DNA of 64,000 bases from Rhizophagus irregularis (GCF_026210795.1 NC_089433.1:5481001-5545000), one strand, 5' to 3'. Counted from the first letter of the stretch, positions 1-10,735 are shown. Made by a program: numbers and translations. Notes: generated by a model from the letters alone, not told the origin.

Positions 1-1065
1 TTTATCCTTGATCCTAAAGACCTAATTAAAGGAAAGAAATTGGATCTTGAACGCGATTTAATAAAACCAAAAAATAGATTTTTACACATACCACCCAGAC
101 CTAATAAAGGACAACTTCGTTTTGTTGCCAACTTCTATTCCTTTTCAAAATATCCAAAAACAACAAAATTTTTTAAAACTACTATTACTCTTTATAATTT
201 ATATAATTTGATAAATTACCAATGTACAGATGGTAATTTCGAACTAACAGACAAATTAGCAAAATTATTTAATTTTGATTCCAAAAATGAATTGAAAAAA
301 AGCATTCACTGCTACTATAAAGGATGATGAAAAAGTAAAATCTCTCCACAATGATATCTGGGGCACCGTATTAACTACAGGTAATTTTATTTCTTTCATT
401 ATTATTAACTTGCGACATTTATAATTTTATTAAAATTACATAAAATATTTTACTCGCATATTAAATTGTCACATATTTCTTTACCTAAAGCACTCCTTAA
501 AATTTTATATACGGATCACGTGATGTGGACGAATTCATTTAAGGAAGCTGAAGTTTACTTGAAGAAAATCGTTACAGATACAAAACAATTATATGGTTTG
601 GCTGAAAATTTTGCAAATGATCATTTTAAAATCAATGAAGAGGAAGTATTAGAACTTTCTTGGGCCAGTTGGATTGGTGAAGCTGCTATAGATGTATCTC
701 AATCAACAACAAAAACTAAAAGCAAATTCGAAGCTACTAAAGAATTTATTGAAAATATTCTTATAGAAACTACTAATAATCTTACTGGAAAACTCCTTGT
801 GCTTATACCTTGACTAAAGTCCATTTTCAAAAATGCTACTGTTTCAGATCAAGAAGTCAAGATCACTTCCATTTATCAATGTGGTGAAGAAATTGAAATA
901 ACTGTACCTGAAATTCAAAATAATGGAGAACAATCGAAGATGGTCAAAAATGAAGAGAAACCTACTATAATTGTTAGGAAACAGAAGAAAAAAGATCCTC
1001 AATGTGAAAAGGAAAGCCATGCCTATTGTCACCAAAACCAAGAAAGTGGAACTTACTGATATCAT
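1..1065 (+). pseudogene. Broken, unidentified coding remnant
   Basis: Two lysine-rich open stretches (about 40-327 and 466-813) and a third around 830-1060 in another frame have codon-like composition, but no ATG-started gene and no clean splice chain joins them. The proteins are charged and hydrophilic; I recognise no domain. Downstream to 1.8 kb the sequence decays into AT-rich noise. It looks like an old gene or element copy with several breaks, and it lies beside a cluster of mobile elements. It could instead be the 3' part of a real gene beginning before the window. Confidence 0.3.
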
Positions 1066-1833
1066 TTATAAAGTAGATTTTCCATCCACTACACCCACCA
1101 TACTACTATTATTGAAATCACTGTCACTTTACCAGTGAAAAGCACCAACACAGTCATTGTTAAATATACAACAAAAAAAGTAATCTTATCAAAAAAATTC
1201 AGAATCTGTAACTGAGGAAGAGTACATTAAGGTTATTAAAACTCAAACTGAAGATGGTTTATTTGATATTTTCAAACAAATCACTGATGATCTTGGCATA
1301 ACTACAAATGAAATATTTCATGAATAATTTGTATTGCTGATGAATATGTCAAAGAATTGAATACTAAAATATTGATCACATTCTTAACATTAGCTTATTG
1401 CAATAAAGTATTATATAAATATCAACAAAAATTTAACTCAAAATGAAAAAGCCTGTTCTTGGTTGCATATCCAAGTTAAAAATGAAAAAGAACTGTTAGA
1501 ATTTTGTGAAAAATTATTGTTGAGAGAGTTTTCAATATAAAGAAGAAAGAAAAATTTTCTTGATTTGGCAATATTCCAAAATGATAATTAATAAAAATAA
1601 GAAATATAAGATTATAAAAATCATTATATATATTACTCGAACTTTGATTTTTCTTTAATAGTAAATGAAATGGTAATAAATTTATCAAAAAAAAAAGAAT
1701 GGTAATAAATTAGTACAAAAAGATTTAGTTTTAAAGTTTAATAATTTTAAAAAGTTAAATTGTAATACACATAATAAGATTCATATTATCCTATTGGTAA
1801 ATTTATTTTTAAAAAATGTATATACCTTATGAT
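1066..1833. other. AT-rich spacer without a recognisable gene
   Basis: Stop-dense AT-rich sequence between the coding remnant and the hAT-like MITE. Short open frames on either strand have no ATG with a plausible continuation. Its last 8 bases are the left target duplication of the MITE. Confidence 0.5.
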
Positions 1834-2081
1834 AGGACCCCGCTTACTTATAATAAAAGTCACTGTAATTCTAAGGTAAAACCATTAAGAAAAAAATTTT
1901 GATGACGATCCTACTATAAATAAATAAATTATATCTAAAAAAGGAAATATTACACTGCATTATTATAATTTTTTTCCTTTTAAATCAATTAACCAATAAT
2001 ATTAAGAATTGGAGTAAGGTAAAATTACTAGTAAATTTGAAATTTTTCCTGGAAACCTTTATTAGAAGTAAGCGGGATCCT
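1834..2081. mobile_element. hAT-like MITE, 248 bp, 8-bp TSD
   Basis: The left end reads AGGACCCCGCTTACTTATAA and the reverse complement of the right end reads AGGATCCCGCTTACTTCTAA, about 22 of 24 terminal bases matching. It is flanked by a perfect direct repeat CTTATGAT at 1826-1833 and 2082-2089. An 8-bp duplication with short inverted ends fits the hAT superfamily. No open frame is inside, so it is non-autonomous. The perfect duplication and near-identical ends suggest a fairly recent insertion. The superfamily call rests on duplication length; a Mutator-like origin is less likely. Confidence 0.75.
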
Positions 2082-2370
2082 CTTATGATTTTAAATTTAT
2101 TAATATTTTTATAATACAGTTTGAAGAATTAGTAGATTGTATGTAACATCATAATGTTTTTCAAGTTTTTGATAGTTGCTTATCAAATTTTTAATTTTAA
2201 GCTTATATACAGTCAACTCTCTTTATAGTCACACATTTGGGACAGTCCATATTTGGTGATTATAAAGAGATGTGACTATATAAAAAATTTCTTATATTTG
2301 TATATCATAATTCCGGCCAAAAATTAACATAATTTTAGCCAGAATTATACTTAAACCTTTATTGTATCGT

Positions 2371-2811
2371 AACTTCGCCAATATTAATCGTAGAGAGATG
2401 ATCTTACCGCCATTCGATTCGTCTTGATGAGACGGTTCTAATGGTATAAAATACGTCGAAATCCAATCACTAGATTAATTTCCGAAATTAAAAAAATATT
2501 AATGGTTTTTGTGTGATAACTCTGTTAATATTGATCCTAGAAAGTCGATCTTACTACCATTCGATTCGTCTTGATGAGACGAATCTAATGGTATAAAATA
2601 CATCGAAATCCAATCACTAGATCAATTTCCGAAATTAAAAAATATTAAATGGTTTTTAAGTAATAACTTCGTCAATATTGATCACAGAGAGATGAGCTTA
2701 CCACCATTCGATTCGTCTCGATGAGGCGATTCCAACGAGCTATAAATCATCTTTTTACAATCACTAGGTACCGAGAAATCTAGCAAAATGTTAAATGGCG
2801 CAGTAAACGTA
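2371..2811. repeat. 147-bp tandem repeat, three units
   Basis: Units start at 2371, 2518 and 2665 with a period of 147 bp. Each holds an 'ACCATTCGATTCGTCT' core followed by TGATG and AGACG, forming a hairpin; in unit 2 the arms GATTCGTCT (2563-2571) and AGACGAATC (2577-2585) pair perfectly over 9 bp. A fourth, diverged unit is split: its start lies before 2875 and its core resumes at 12088 beyond the inserts. The repeats make up most of the host TIR element. Confidence 0.8.
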
Positions 2812-2874
2812 AATCAAGAAATATTATAATGCCGATGTTTAACATTTTGTTGAATAACTCGTCAGCCAGTGATC

Positions 2875-2891
2875 GGAAAAGGATAAAACTA
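2875..2891. repeat. Target-site duplication copy 1
   Basis: GGAAAAGGATAAAACTA, preceded by host-transposon sequence and followed by the LINE 5' end. Aligning 2855-2890 plus 12088 onward with repeat unit 3 shows that this block occupies the place of the unit's diverged 'ACAGAGAGATGAGCTT' segment, so it is host target sequence. Confidence 0.8.
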
Positions 2892-3030
2892 AAAAGAATA
2901 AAACAAAAACTCTCTCCCGTTCTGCTCACTTGACAATATTTACGAAAAAAATAAAAAATTTTTTCGGAGTTTTTTATTACTTTTTCTTTATAATTTCTTT
3001 ATTTTAGTTAACTACTACGACACTTTACAA

Positions 3031-5043
3031 ATGGGTAAAGATAACAAAAAGAAAAATAACCAGTCTAACAAAGATACTACATCTAAACGTCCTGCCTCTA
3101 GCTCTCCAACTGGCAACGTTTCTGGTCAAGGTTCCTCTATGTCTGGTCCTTCGAACACCCCACCTTTGACCACCTCTACTAATAAACGTACCAGAGTCAG
3201 TGCTGAAGACTCTGTCATGGATGTTGATAAACCTCTCACGCCTCCTGGCCCTGTTGAGACAACTTCCGCTGAGCTACCTTCTCAACCTGATACCTCCTCT
3301 CTTGATGCCTCTCAACACGCCCCTAGCGATAAAGGCAAAAGCCCAGATATTACTCCCGCAGTATCCTTCCCTGAACGTGCTGCCTCCCCGGACGCGTCCC
3401 AGGCTGCAGTACAGTCTCAACCTACACTTTTTTACGCCTCGGCTGCTCCTAATGACGTCGAAGGCTTTTGGACTCACTTCGCTTCGAACCGCGACGCGTG
3501 CGACGCGGTTGATAGGCAACTTTCCTTGTTTCCCTCTTATGGTAGTCGTGCCACGTGTAGTGGTTCCAACGATTTGAAGAGGATCATCGTCCACTTCCGA
3601 AAAAAGGATGATCTTGACAAAGCCACAGCTTCCGCTATGGATTCCTTGTTTGGCTTGCATTTCCATGCATATGACCCCCAGGCTATTAAGGCAGATGAAC
3701 ACGCGCGTACCCTGGTGGTTACCGATATCCCCCTTTTTATAACTGACGCTCTTTTGCGTGGTACTTTTTCTCGTTACGGCAATATTACTCGCTGCCATAC
3801 CCGTTTATCTAAACTTTATCGTACTGCATACATTACCTTTGAATCTACTGGTGCTTTACGGGACCTCGACTCTACCTGGGGCGTCCTTTGTGGAGGACAT
3901 TGTTTGCGTATCTGCCCCGCTACCTTCTCACCTGACCAACGTGCTGAAAGACGCGCTTATGTCGCTTTACTTGCCGGTCTTCCGCGTGGTACTATAGCGG
4001 TCGATCTTGCTGAAATTGCCGATGAAATTTCCGCTAAATCTGTCAATGTTCCCTTCTCTATGAATTCCTACAATCCGAAACCTTACGCTTATTGCCATTT
4101 TGCCTCTGAAACGGCTATGGAAAACGCTAAATCTATTTCATGTGCCCTTAAGAAAGTTGGCCTTACCTGGCATTCTCCGGATGAAGTTACTTCTCTTTGT
4201 CATCGATGTGGTCGCCCGAACTGTAACCCTGATCGATGTGGTTCTTCATCTAGACCCAACCGCCCTCCTCGCCCTTGGCAATCTAATGATAAATTACGTG
4301 CTTTATATAACAAGCATTTACCCCCTTCTCATCCTGCTAAACGACATAATCGTTTCGCTCGCCCTGATAACGCTGATGATGGACAAAGCCGTGCCAATGC
4401 TTCTCGCCATCGTTCAAAATCCAGACCCAATACCCGACAACAATCTCGTTCTCGTTCTCAACGTCGCCCATGGAATCGTGACAATCTCAATAACAATAAT
4501 AATGCTCAACGCCGTCGCATTCCTGATGCAAATGAACTTGATTACTATATTGATGGCATGGATGTTACATACCCTGCTCCTCCCACTGTGCTCACTGATT
4601 GGAAATCTATTGGTGCTGCTCTTGAAAAAGTAGTTGAAGAATTAGCCCTTCTTACCACACAATTTGCTTCTATGAACAGCCGCATCACTAATTTGGAATC
4701 TGCTATGGCTGCTCGTACTCCTATTCCTGGACCTTTTGTCGCTAAACCTTCTTCCTACATCCCTTCCTCTATGCAAGGATGGGATGATACAGTGAATCGA
4801 ACTGATAATAATATCCTCGTTGATATTAATTCTCCACCTTTGCAATCAACAAGTGGTTTTTCCCCGATTCCTCATTTTGCTCCCATCCCACCTTCCAATG
4901 TCGCTCCTTCCTCCCCTATTGATATGGAACAGCGTCTCTCCTCTCTTTCTGATACTGTTGCCTCTTTGGCTGGTTCTATTAAAGAAGGAATCCAACAAAA
5001 CAACCTCATCTTGGCTCGGCAACAAGGCCAAGCCAATCAATAA
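3031..5043 (+). CDS. LINE ORF1, RRM and zinc-knuckle RNA-binding protein
   Basis: A 670-residue nucleic-acid-binding ORF1 protein, expected to coat the element RNA. The first 140 residues are low-complexity Ser/Thr/Pro. Residues about 226-296 form an RRM (RTLVVTDIP as RNP2-like strand, RTAYITF as RNP1-like strand), and 308-380 look like a second, weaker RRM. A Cys cluster follows (C390, C393, C398, C403; C-x2-C-x4-C-x4-C), then an Arg/Ser-rich stretch about 425-485. A C-terminal helical heptad region (around ALEKVVEELALL) probably oligomerises. The ATG at 3031 is the first in the frame after the 5' UTR. The stop lies 49 bp before the first ORF2 ATG, so ORF2 may be reached by reinitiation. Confidence 0.88.
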   Translation: MGKDNKKKNNQSNKDTTSKRPASSSPTGNVSGQGSSMSGPSNTPPLTTSTNKRTRVSAEDSVMDVDKPLTPPGPVETTSAELPSQPDTSSLDASQHAPSDKGKSPDITPAVSFPERAASPDASQAAVQSQPTLFYASAAPNDVEGFWTHFASNRDACDAVDRQLSLFPSYGSRATCSGSNDLKRIIVHFRKKDDLDKATASAMDSLFGLHFHAYDPQAIKADEHARTLVVTDIPLFITDALLRGTFSRYGNITRCHTRLSKLYRTAYITFESTGALRDLDSTWGVLCGGHCLRICPATFSPDQRAERRAYVALLAGLPRGTIAVDLAEIADEISAKSVNVPFSMNSYNPKPYAYCHFASETAMENAKSISCALKKVGLTWHSPDEVTSLCHRCGRPNCNPDRCGSSSRPNRPPRPWQSNDKLRALYNKHLPPSHPAKRHNRFARPDNADDGQSRANASRHRSKSRPNTRQQSRSRSQRRPWNRDNLNNNNNAQRRRIPDANELDYYIDGMDVTYPAPPTVLTDWKSIGAALEKVVEELALLTTQFASMNSRITNLESAMAARTPIPGPFVAKPSSYIPSSMQGWDDTVNRTDNNILVDINSPPLQSTSGFSPIPHFAPIPPSNVAPSSPIDMEQRLSSLSDTVASLAGSIKEGIQQNNLILARQQGQANQ

Positions 5044-5092
5044 TTGTTCTCTTTTTCCCCCTTCTTTATTACCGATTTATCAGTGTGTAATA

Positions 5093-8000
5093 ATGATGGA
5101 CAACAATAAACATAATTTTTCCCCTCACCCCTCTCCCCTTATTAAATTTGGTCAATTAAATGTTAATGGTTTATGTTCCCCAGTTCGACAACAACATTTG
5201 CTTAATTTTTTTCTTCACTCCTCCTTTGGTGCTTTATCTATTAATGATACGCGTCTTTCCCCTTCAAATGCTAAATTTATTTTTAAAAATGAACACTCCC
5301 AACATCACTTTAAGTCCTATTGGGCTTGTTCATCTTCTTCTTCTCGCCCTCATGATGGTGTTGGTATTTTATTACGTAATCCCCTTCATAAACATGTTCA
5401 AACAATTGATCCTTGGAACGGTCGACTTCTTAAATTAGATTTGTTCTTTCATCAAACTAAAATTTCTATTATTTCTGTATATTATCCCCCTTCCGGCTCT
5501 GTTCATCAATCTATTTGCAATGATCTTATTGCCAAACTTCTTTCTTGGCTCGATTATGCCCGAGCTAATAATTATTTTGTAGTTATTCTTGGCGACTTCA
5601 ATGCTGATGTAATCGCTCATTCTAATTATTCACCTAATCATTTTAAGCTTCTTCGCTTGCTTTCCTCTCGGTTTTTTACCGATCATCAAGCTCACTCCTC
5701 TACAAATGGTCCTGATCCCACTTTCTTTCATGATAATGGATCTTCTCGACTGGATTATATTTGGTCTTCGCCTGGTTTTCCTGCCCCTGGTCTTTTTTCG
5801 CAAGTGGTTACTTGTCCGAATCTTTTTGATCGACCTTTCACCGACCACAAAGTTCTTACAACTGTTTTTGACTTTAATTCTTGTCTGGCCATTTTGGCTA
5901 AATCTCGTCTTAAACAAAAAAAAGAAATGCGTACTATTTTTTCTTATGCTTCCACTTCAGTTGAACAATGGAATAATTTTACCGTTGAAGTAGATGATTC
6001 TCTTGGAGTTTATTTAGATAGCCATTATCGCCCTAATTCTGATTTCTCTTCCCTTTCTCTTGATCGTATGTGGCATGCATTGAAAGCTGCCATAATTAGT
6101 GCTGCAATTGAAACATTACCCTTTCAAAAAGTCTCTAATACACACCGACATTCGTACTCTCCTGAATTAACTAAACTTATTGCTATTAACAAGTTTTTAG
6201 ATCGATTTTTATATCGCCTTACTACTCGTCGCTCTAATCGGCCCGCTCAGATTGCGCAAATGACTGCTGCCTTGCCTTCCCATCTTGAGAACCTAGCTTC
6301 CTTACTTCCTGATTATTCAGTTCCTACCTATTCCACCACCCCTGCATCTGTATTTAAATCGTTTTTACGATCACAGAAAAGTTTAGTTTCTGCCTTTTTG
6401 TCTACTAAATTCGCCCAACACCTTACGGACTCAGTGGAATACTATACTGCACTACGTGACGAACATTTTTCGACTTCACTTGGCTCATTTATAGATTCTG
6501 CCTTATCAGTAGAAAAACGTTCGATTATTCTTGACCGTATCCTGGTTGTTCTGGACTCAACTCCTACTTTATTAACGGATCCTTCGGATATTAAACAAGC
6601 CGCTATTTCTCATTTTCAATCGATTGTTTCTCCCCCGTTGGTCCACTATTCTTCCATCACTTCATTTCCCGCCCGATGGCAACAAGCTTACACTCCTCTT
6701 GCAAATGTGTCTGCTTCATTATATGATCCTGTTTTGGCGCCTATTTCTCTACAAGAATGGTCTGCTGTGATTTCCTCCATGCCAAATAACAAAGCTTCCG
6801 GCCCTTCAAAAATTTCTTATGAGATGATTAAACATCTGTCCGGTGAAGCCTTGGATTTTTCTCTCTTACTTGCCAATACCTGCCTTTCTCGCGGTGATAT
6901 TTCTGCTGACTGGCGTGAAGCTGTGGTTTATCCTATTCCTAAACCTCACGATTTTGATGCTCAACTGAAGAACACTCGACCTATTACCCTTTTGGAAACA
7001 ATTCGTAAATGTGTAGTTAAGGTCGTTACGAATCGTCTTTCTAATATCCTTGCTGATGGTAAAATTCTTCAAGGAGGTAACTTTGCTGGTTTACCTGGTG
7101 GTTCCACTGATGTCCCTATCAAAATGCTCGACGCGATTATTCATCAACAGAAGCATGACTCTACTGATGATCAAGAACTATGGATCGTTTCTCAGGATAT
7201 TTCTAAAGCTTTTGATTCTATGGATCTAAATATGCTTAAATTAGCTTTAGAAAGATTACATATTCCTGCACTTTTAGTGCGATTTATTTTAAATCTTTTT
7301 ACACGACGAAATAATAAGATAATTACTTGTCATGGCGATACAGCTGCTTACAGAGTACGTGTTGGTATCGATCAAGGAGAAATCATTTCCCCTCTTCTTT
7401 GGGTTATTTATTTGGATCCTTTACTTACTGTTTTGAATCAACAAGCACGAGATCCCTTTATTTTAAAATCTTCAGCCCTTTTAAATTATTCTCCACTTGA
7501 ATTTGAACAACATTCTTTACCGGTTTCACATTTAACGTTTATGGATGATTCTACACTCATTGCTTCTTCAAAATCTGGCATAGAAGACCGTCTTTCTATT
7601 ACTGCTGAATTTTATACTTTAAATAATGTTCAAGCTAATTCTGCGAAATATGTTCTCCTTTCATCCTCTTCCCCCTCCTCGAAGATTATTTTTGATCTTT
7701 CCCCTTCTCCTTTAGTTCCCATTCCTTCCCTTTCCCTTTCTTCTTTATCTGTTAAAACTTCGTTTCGTTTTTTAGGAGTATGGTTTTCTTTATCTGCCTC
7801 TTCTGCTTTTGTTCTCAGACAAGTGCGCTCCATGGTTAAAGATATGGCAGCTCTCCTGGGACCGAAGAAATTATTAGCACAGCATGTGGCCTATCTTTAT
7901 AATGCTGTCCTTCTTCCGCGATTGGAATTTCGCCTTCAAACTACCCTTTTTTCTGAAAGTACTATTCAAACAATTGTCAAGCCTATGTTTTCGGTACTTC

Positions 8001-10189
8001 GAAGAAAAGCTGGTCTTGCTGCGACTACCCCGTTACCTTTATTATTCCTTAAACTTCCCTTTTCTATTCAAAATGCTTTTTATCGCTTTCTTTCTTCCCA
8101 TATTGCATCTTGGCAAAAAATCTTCACTCACCCTGATTTCAAAAATTTTGCCCTTTATGCTATCTCCTATCTTCAAGGATATTTGGGTGCTGAGAGTTGC
8201 CCGACTACTATCAACTTAGAACCATGGTCACAAATCGTTTCTTTGCGAACGCACACTTTGTTTAATTCGTTATTGTTTTCTTCGCGTTTGAACATCACGT
8301 GGTCTCTTTCCTTCCGGCCTCCGAGGCATGATCTACAACCTGCTCTGCCACTCCGATCTATTCTACCTCATTCCATCTTTCAATCAAGTTGGAAACTTTG
8401 GAAAAACCTGAATATATTTGTGCTTGCTCAGTTGGTTTCTCCTTGTAGACGTTATCTTATGAATTGGCCTGACCTTCGTTATCTTGGCATCGTTGGTCGT
8501 AAAGGACAGATTCCTAATTGGTTTACTTTTATCAATAATAATTTTCTTTCTTCTTCTTCTTCTACTTTACTTTTATCTTCATATTTTATTAATTCTTCTT
8601 TTACTTTAGCTTTTCCTTGTTTATTAGATCATACTGTTAAAGATTATTCTTTTTATCCTCAATGGGCTATTAATCTTGACTCTGCTACCCAAACTTTATC
8701 TGTTGGTCGTGTGTGTATCACCTACAAGAAACAAAACTCGGCTATTATGTCGCATTGGCTTCCTGTATCTCCCTCGGCTGATGAACGATCCTATAACCCT
8801 TGTCCTGGTTGTGCTCTTAACATTCCTGCCTTATCCAAGAAATCTGCTATCAAACAACGTTGTAATAGTGAGAAGTGTTTTTTCAATATCACCCTGTCGG
8901 AAACTGTGGGTTACCCTACTAGAAACGCCAAAGTTTTTGCGGCCTACCTCCCCATCACTCTTTCTACTTCATGGAGTTATGCCACGTCCTTGGCCCTTGT
9001 TCATTTGATGAACCCGCCCTCAACCGCTTCTTTCACCCTTTCTCCTTCTGTTAAGGACAATTTAGATGATGATGTTTTGCCGTCTTCTGTGCAATCTTTG
9101 TATACCGATGGCTCTTTCCGTCCTGCCAATGATTCTTTATCCTCTTCCATGGCTTCTGCTTGGATTGCGCTCGATGATGATGGATTTATCCTTGAATCTT
9201 CATCCATGCATCTTCCCTCTTGTTTTCCTTCGGCTCTACGTTCTGAAATTTATGCTGTTTTATTAGGATTGACCGCCCTCTCCCGTGATTCTTCAATTTC
9301 TATCTATACTGATTGTAGTCAGTTAATTTCATTATGGACACGTTTTGTTGATGTTCCTTTCTCACCGAAGTTGCTTCGAGAACCTAATCATCTTCTTTGG
9401 CTTTCTATTCGACAACTTATTATGGATCGTAACCTCCATGTCGATTTGATTAAAGTCCCTGCTCATGGCGATGACATTTATAATGTACAAGCGGATTCTT
9501 TGGCAAAAGATGCTCATTCATCTATACAACCTTCTGTTTCGCCTTTGGCATTTTGTCATGCTCCATGCTTGTTAACTTTTAATTCTTTACCTGTTGACAT
9601 GAATATTCGTCACTTTCTTCGCTCTATAGCAGACGCTCGTGCTCTTTTATCTTTTTGTTCATTGGCACGTTTTACTGCTCTTGGTTCTCCTTCACTTTTT
9701 GATTGGGCTGGTATATATTTTTGCCTTTCACAAATCAAAGGTTTTGCTTCACATAAGAATGGTCGTCCGGAATTCTGGATCTTCCGTATCAAACTCCTTT
9801 TGGATATGTTGCCTACCTTAACTACTCTTCAACAACGCAAACCTTACTTATACTCTCCTGACTGGCTTTGTCCGCAGTGTAACTCTGCTCCAGAAGATTT
9901 GAATCATCTTTGGACTTGTCCTTATATTTTACCAGAATTAAACCCTTGTTTAACACACCGGTCTGAAGTCATTAAATTTAGAAATTCTTGTTTATCTTCC
10001 TTTCTATCCTTGAAATCTTTGGATATTTCCTTTCAAACTGAATTTTTTGCTTTGGAATGTTGGAACTATGAAGCTCCTTCTTTATCCTGTCTTTGGCTTA
10101 CTCGAGGATTGTTGCCTGCACATTTAACGACATTTTTGAATCAACACTTCTCTCTCTGTTATATACAAGACTATTTCTCCCCTTCTTAA
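5093..10189 (+). CDS. LINE ORF2: endonuclease, reverse transcriptase, RNase H
   Basis: A 1698-residue polyprotein for target-primed reverse transcription. The N-terminal APE-type endonuclease (about residues 15-260) shows LNVNGL, GDFNAD near 166, the SRLDYIW motif and TDHKVL. The reverse transcriptase follows: palm motif A is SQDISKAFDSMD, motif B has GIDQGEIISPLLW, and the catalytic box is FMDDSTLIA near 816, with Met where FADD is usual. RNase H begins near 1335 (SLYTDGS, LRSEIYAVLLGL, IYTDCSQ, DSLAKDAH). A C-terminal CPQC-x8-H-x4-C knuckle lies near 1592. I chose the tandem ATG at 5093/5096; the frame stays open upstream into ORF1 without a better start. No stop interrupts it. Confidence 0.92.
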   Translation: MMDNNKHNFSPHPSPLIKFGQLNVNGLCSPVRQQHLLNFFLHSSFGALSINDTRLSPSNAKFIFKNEHSQHHFKSYWACSSSSSRPHDGVGILLRNPLHKHVQTIDPWNGRLLKLDLFFHQTKISIISVYYPPSGSVHQSICNDLIAKLLSWLDYARANNYFVVILGDFNADVIAHSNYSPNHFKLLRLLSSRFFTDHQAHSSTNGPDPTFFHDNGSSRLDYIWSSPGFPAPGLFSQVVTCPNLFDRPFTDHKVLTTVFDFNSCLAILAKSRLKQKKEMRTIFSYASTSVEQWNNFTVEVDDSLGVYLDSHYRPNSDFSSLSLDRMWHALKAAIISAAIETLPFQKVSNTHRHSYSPELTKLIAINKFLDRFLYRLTTRRSNRPAQIAQMTAALPSHLENLASLLPDYSVPTYSTTPASVFKSFLRSQKSLVSAFLSTKFAQHLTDSVEYYTALRDEHFSTSLGSFIDSALSVEKRSIILDRILVVLDSTPTLLTDPSDIKQAAISHFQSIVSPPLVHYSSITSFPARWQQAYTPLANVSASLYDPVLAPISLQEWSAVISSMPNNKASGPSKISYEMIKHLSGEALDFSLLLANTCLSRGDISADWREAVVYPIPKPHDFDAQLKNTRPITLLETIRKCVVKVVTNRLSNILADGKILQGGNFAGLPGGSTDVPIKMLDAIIHQQKHDSTDDQELWIVSQDISKAFDSMDLNMLKLALERLHIPALLVRFILNLFTRRNNKIITCHGDTAAYRVRVGIDQGEIISPLLWVIYLDPLLTVLNQQARDPFILKSSALLNYSPLEFEQHSLPVSHLTFMDDSTLIASSKSGIEDRLSITAEFYTLNNVQANSAKYVLLSSSSPSSKIIFDLSPSPLVPIPSLSLSSLSVKTSFRFLGVWFSLSASSAFVLRQVRSMVKDMAALLGPKKLLAQHVAYLYNAVLLPRLEFRLQTTLFSESTIQTIVKPMFSVLRRKAGLAATTPLPLLFLKLPFSIQNAFYRFLSSHIASWQKIFTHPDFKNFALYAISYLQGYLGAESCPTTINLEPWSQIVSLRTHTLFNSLLFSSRLNITWSLSFRPPRHDLQPALPLRSILPHSIFQSSWKLWKNLNIFVLAQLVSPCRRYLMNWPDLRYLGIVGRKGQIPNWFTFINNNFLSSSSSTLLLSSYFINSSFTLAFPCLLDHTVKDYSFYPQWAINLDSATQTLSVGRVCITYKKQNSAIMSHWLPVSPSADERSYNPCPGCALNIPALSKKSAIKQRCNSEKCFFNITLSETVGYPTRNAKVFAAYLPITLSTSWSYATSLALVHLMNPPSTASFTLSPSVKDNLDDDVLPSSVQSLYTDGSFRPANDSLSSSMASAWIALDDDGFILESSSMHLPSCFPSALRSEIYAVLLGLTALSRDSSISIYTDCSQLISLWTRFVDVPFSPKLLREPNHLLWLSIRQLIMDRNLHVDLIKVPAHGDDIYNVQADSLAKDAHSSIQPSVSPLAFCHAPCLLTFNSLPVDMNIRHFLRSIADARALLSFCSLARFTALGSPSLFDWAGIYFCLSQIKGFASHKNGRPEFWIFRIKLLLDMLPTLTTLQQRKPYLYSPDWLCPQCNSAPEDLNHLWTCPYILPELNPCLTHRSEVIKFRNSCLSSFLSLKSLDISFQTEFFALECWNYEAPSLSCLWLTRGLLPAHLTTFLNQHFSLCYIQDYFSPS

Positions 10190-10735
10190 TGACTTCCAAG
10201 TCGAATTATATGGTGAAATTTGGCTATGCCGGAATGTTCTTTTTCATGCTTGGGAAGAGTCGCAGGGTATCTCGGCTGCTTCCAAATTACGTGGCCCTTC
10301 TACAAATTCTTCTTCTTATACTATCTCTCCTCATCGTCACGACTCCTCTTTGGCGACAGTTTCTCAGGATTCCTGGATTTCTTGGATATCCTCTTCTATA
10401 ATTCGGGGTGGATCATGGATCTCGCACCTGGATTTTCTGCGCCGCTTAACAGTTCAACCTCTTAGGATCTCTTTCTGGTAACGGACTGGATTTTTGGATG
10501 TTGGATAGTTGACTCACACTGGCCTTCGGGTAAAGTTGGGGTATGCGATTCTGTAATAGTTTAGTTTTTCTTTGCTTTAATTTATTTTAGTTTAGATTTC
10601 TTTACTTGTATGAGTCGTGAAGCTACTCTTTTTTATTTTTTATTAGTTTATTTTCTTATTTTTGTAATATTGTTCGATGTTATTTTCGAAGTTCTAAATA
10701 TAAATAAAAGATAAAGTCGTAAGACTGTTTGCACA

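Larger units (their letters stand above)
2892..10735 (+). mobile_element. Complete LINE (non-LTR retrotransposon)
   Basis: A 7.8-kb insertion with a short 5' UTR (to 3030), ORF1 (3031-5043), a 49-bp spacer, ORF2 (5093-10189) and a 3' UTR of about 545 bp. It is bounded by identical 17-bp target duplications (2875-2891 and 10736-10752). There is no poly-A tail; the 3' end reads GTAAGACTGTTTGCACA. Both frames are open end to end. ORF2 carries an APE-type endonuclease, reverse transcriptase, RNase H and a terminal zinc knuckle, which places it in the I/Tad-like group of LINEs; the exact clade needs a tree. Base composition is richer in G+C than the flanks. Intact frames and identical duplications suggest a young, possibly active copy. 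Confidence 0.88.

Noticed and set aside
844-1688. Minus-strand open frames rich in Phe/Leu/Ile
   Set aside because: Composition is what AT-rich non-coding DNA gives; no ATG context, splice chain or recognisable protein.
3200-4633. Overlapping open frames of 125-177 residues on both strands inside LINE ORF1
   Set aside because: Shadows of the long ORF1 frame; hydrophobic or Arg-rich by codon mirror, no domain.
2892-10735. LINE considered as an LTR or virus-like element because of its reverse transcriptase and RNase H
   Set aside because: No long terminal repeats, protease, integrase or capsid-like ORF; APE endonuclease, 17-bp target duplication and domain order are those of a non-LTR retrotransposon.
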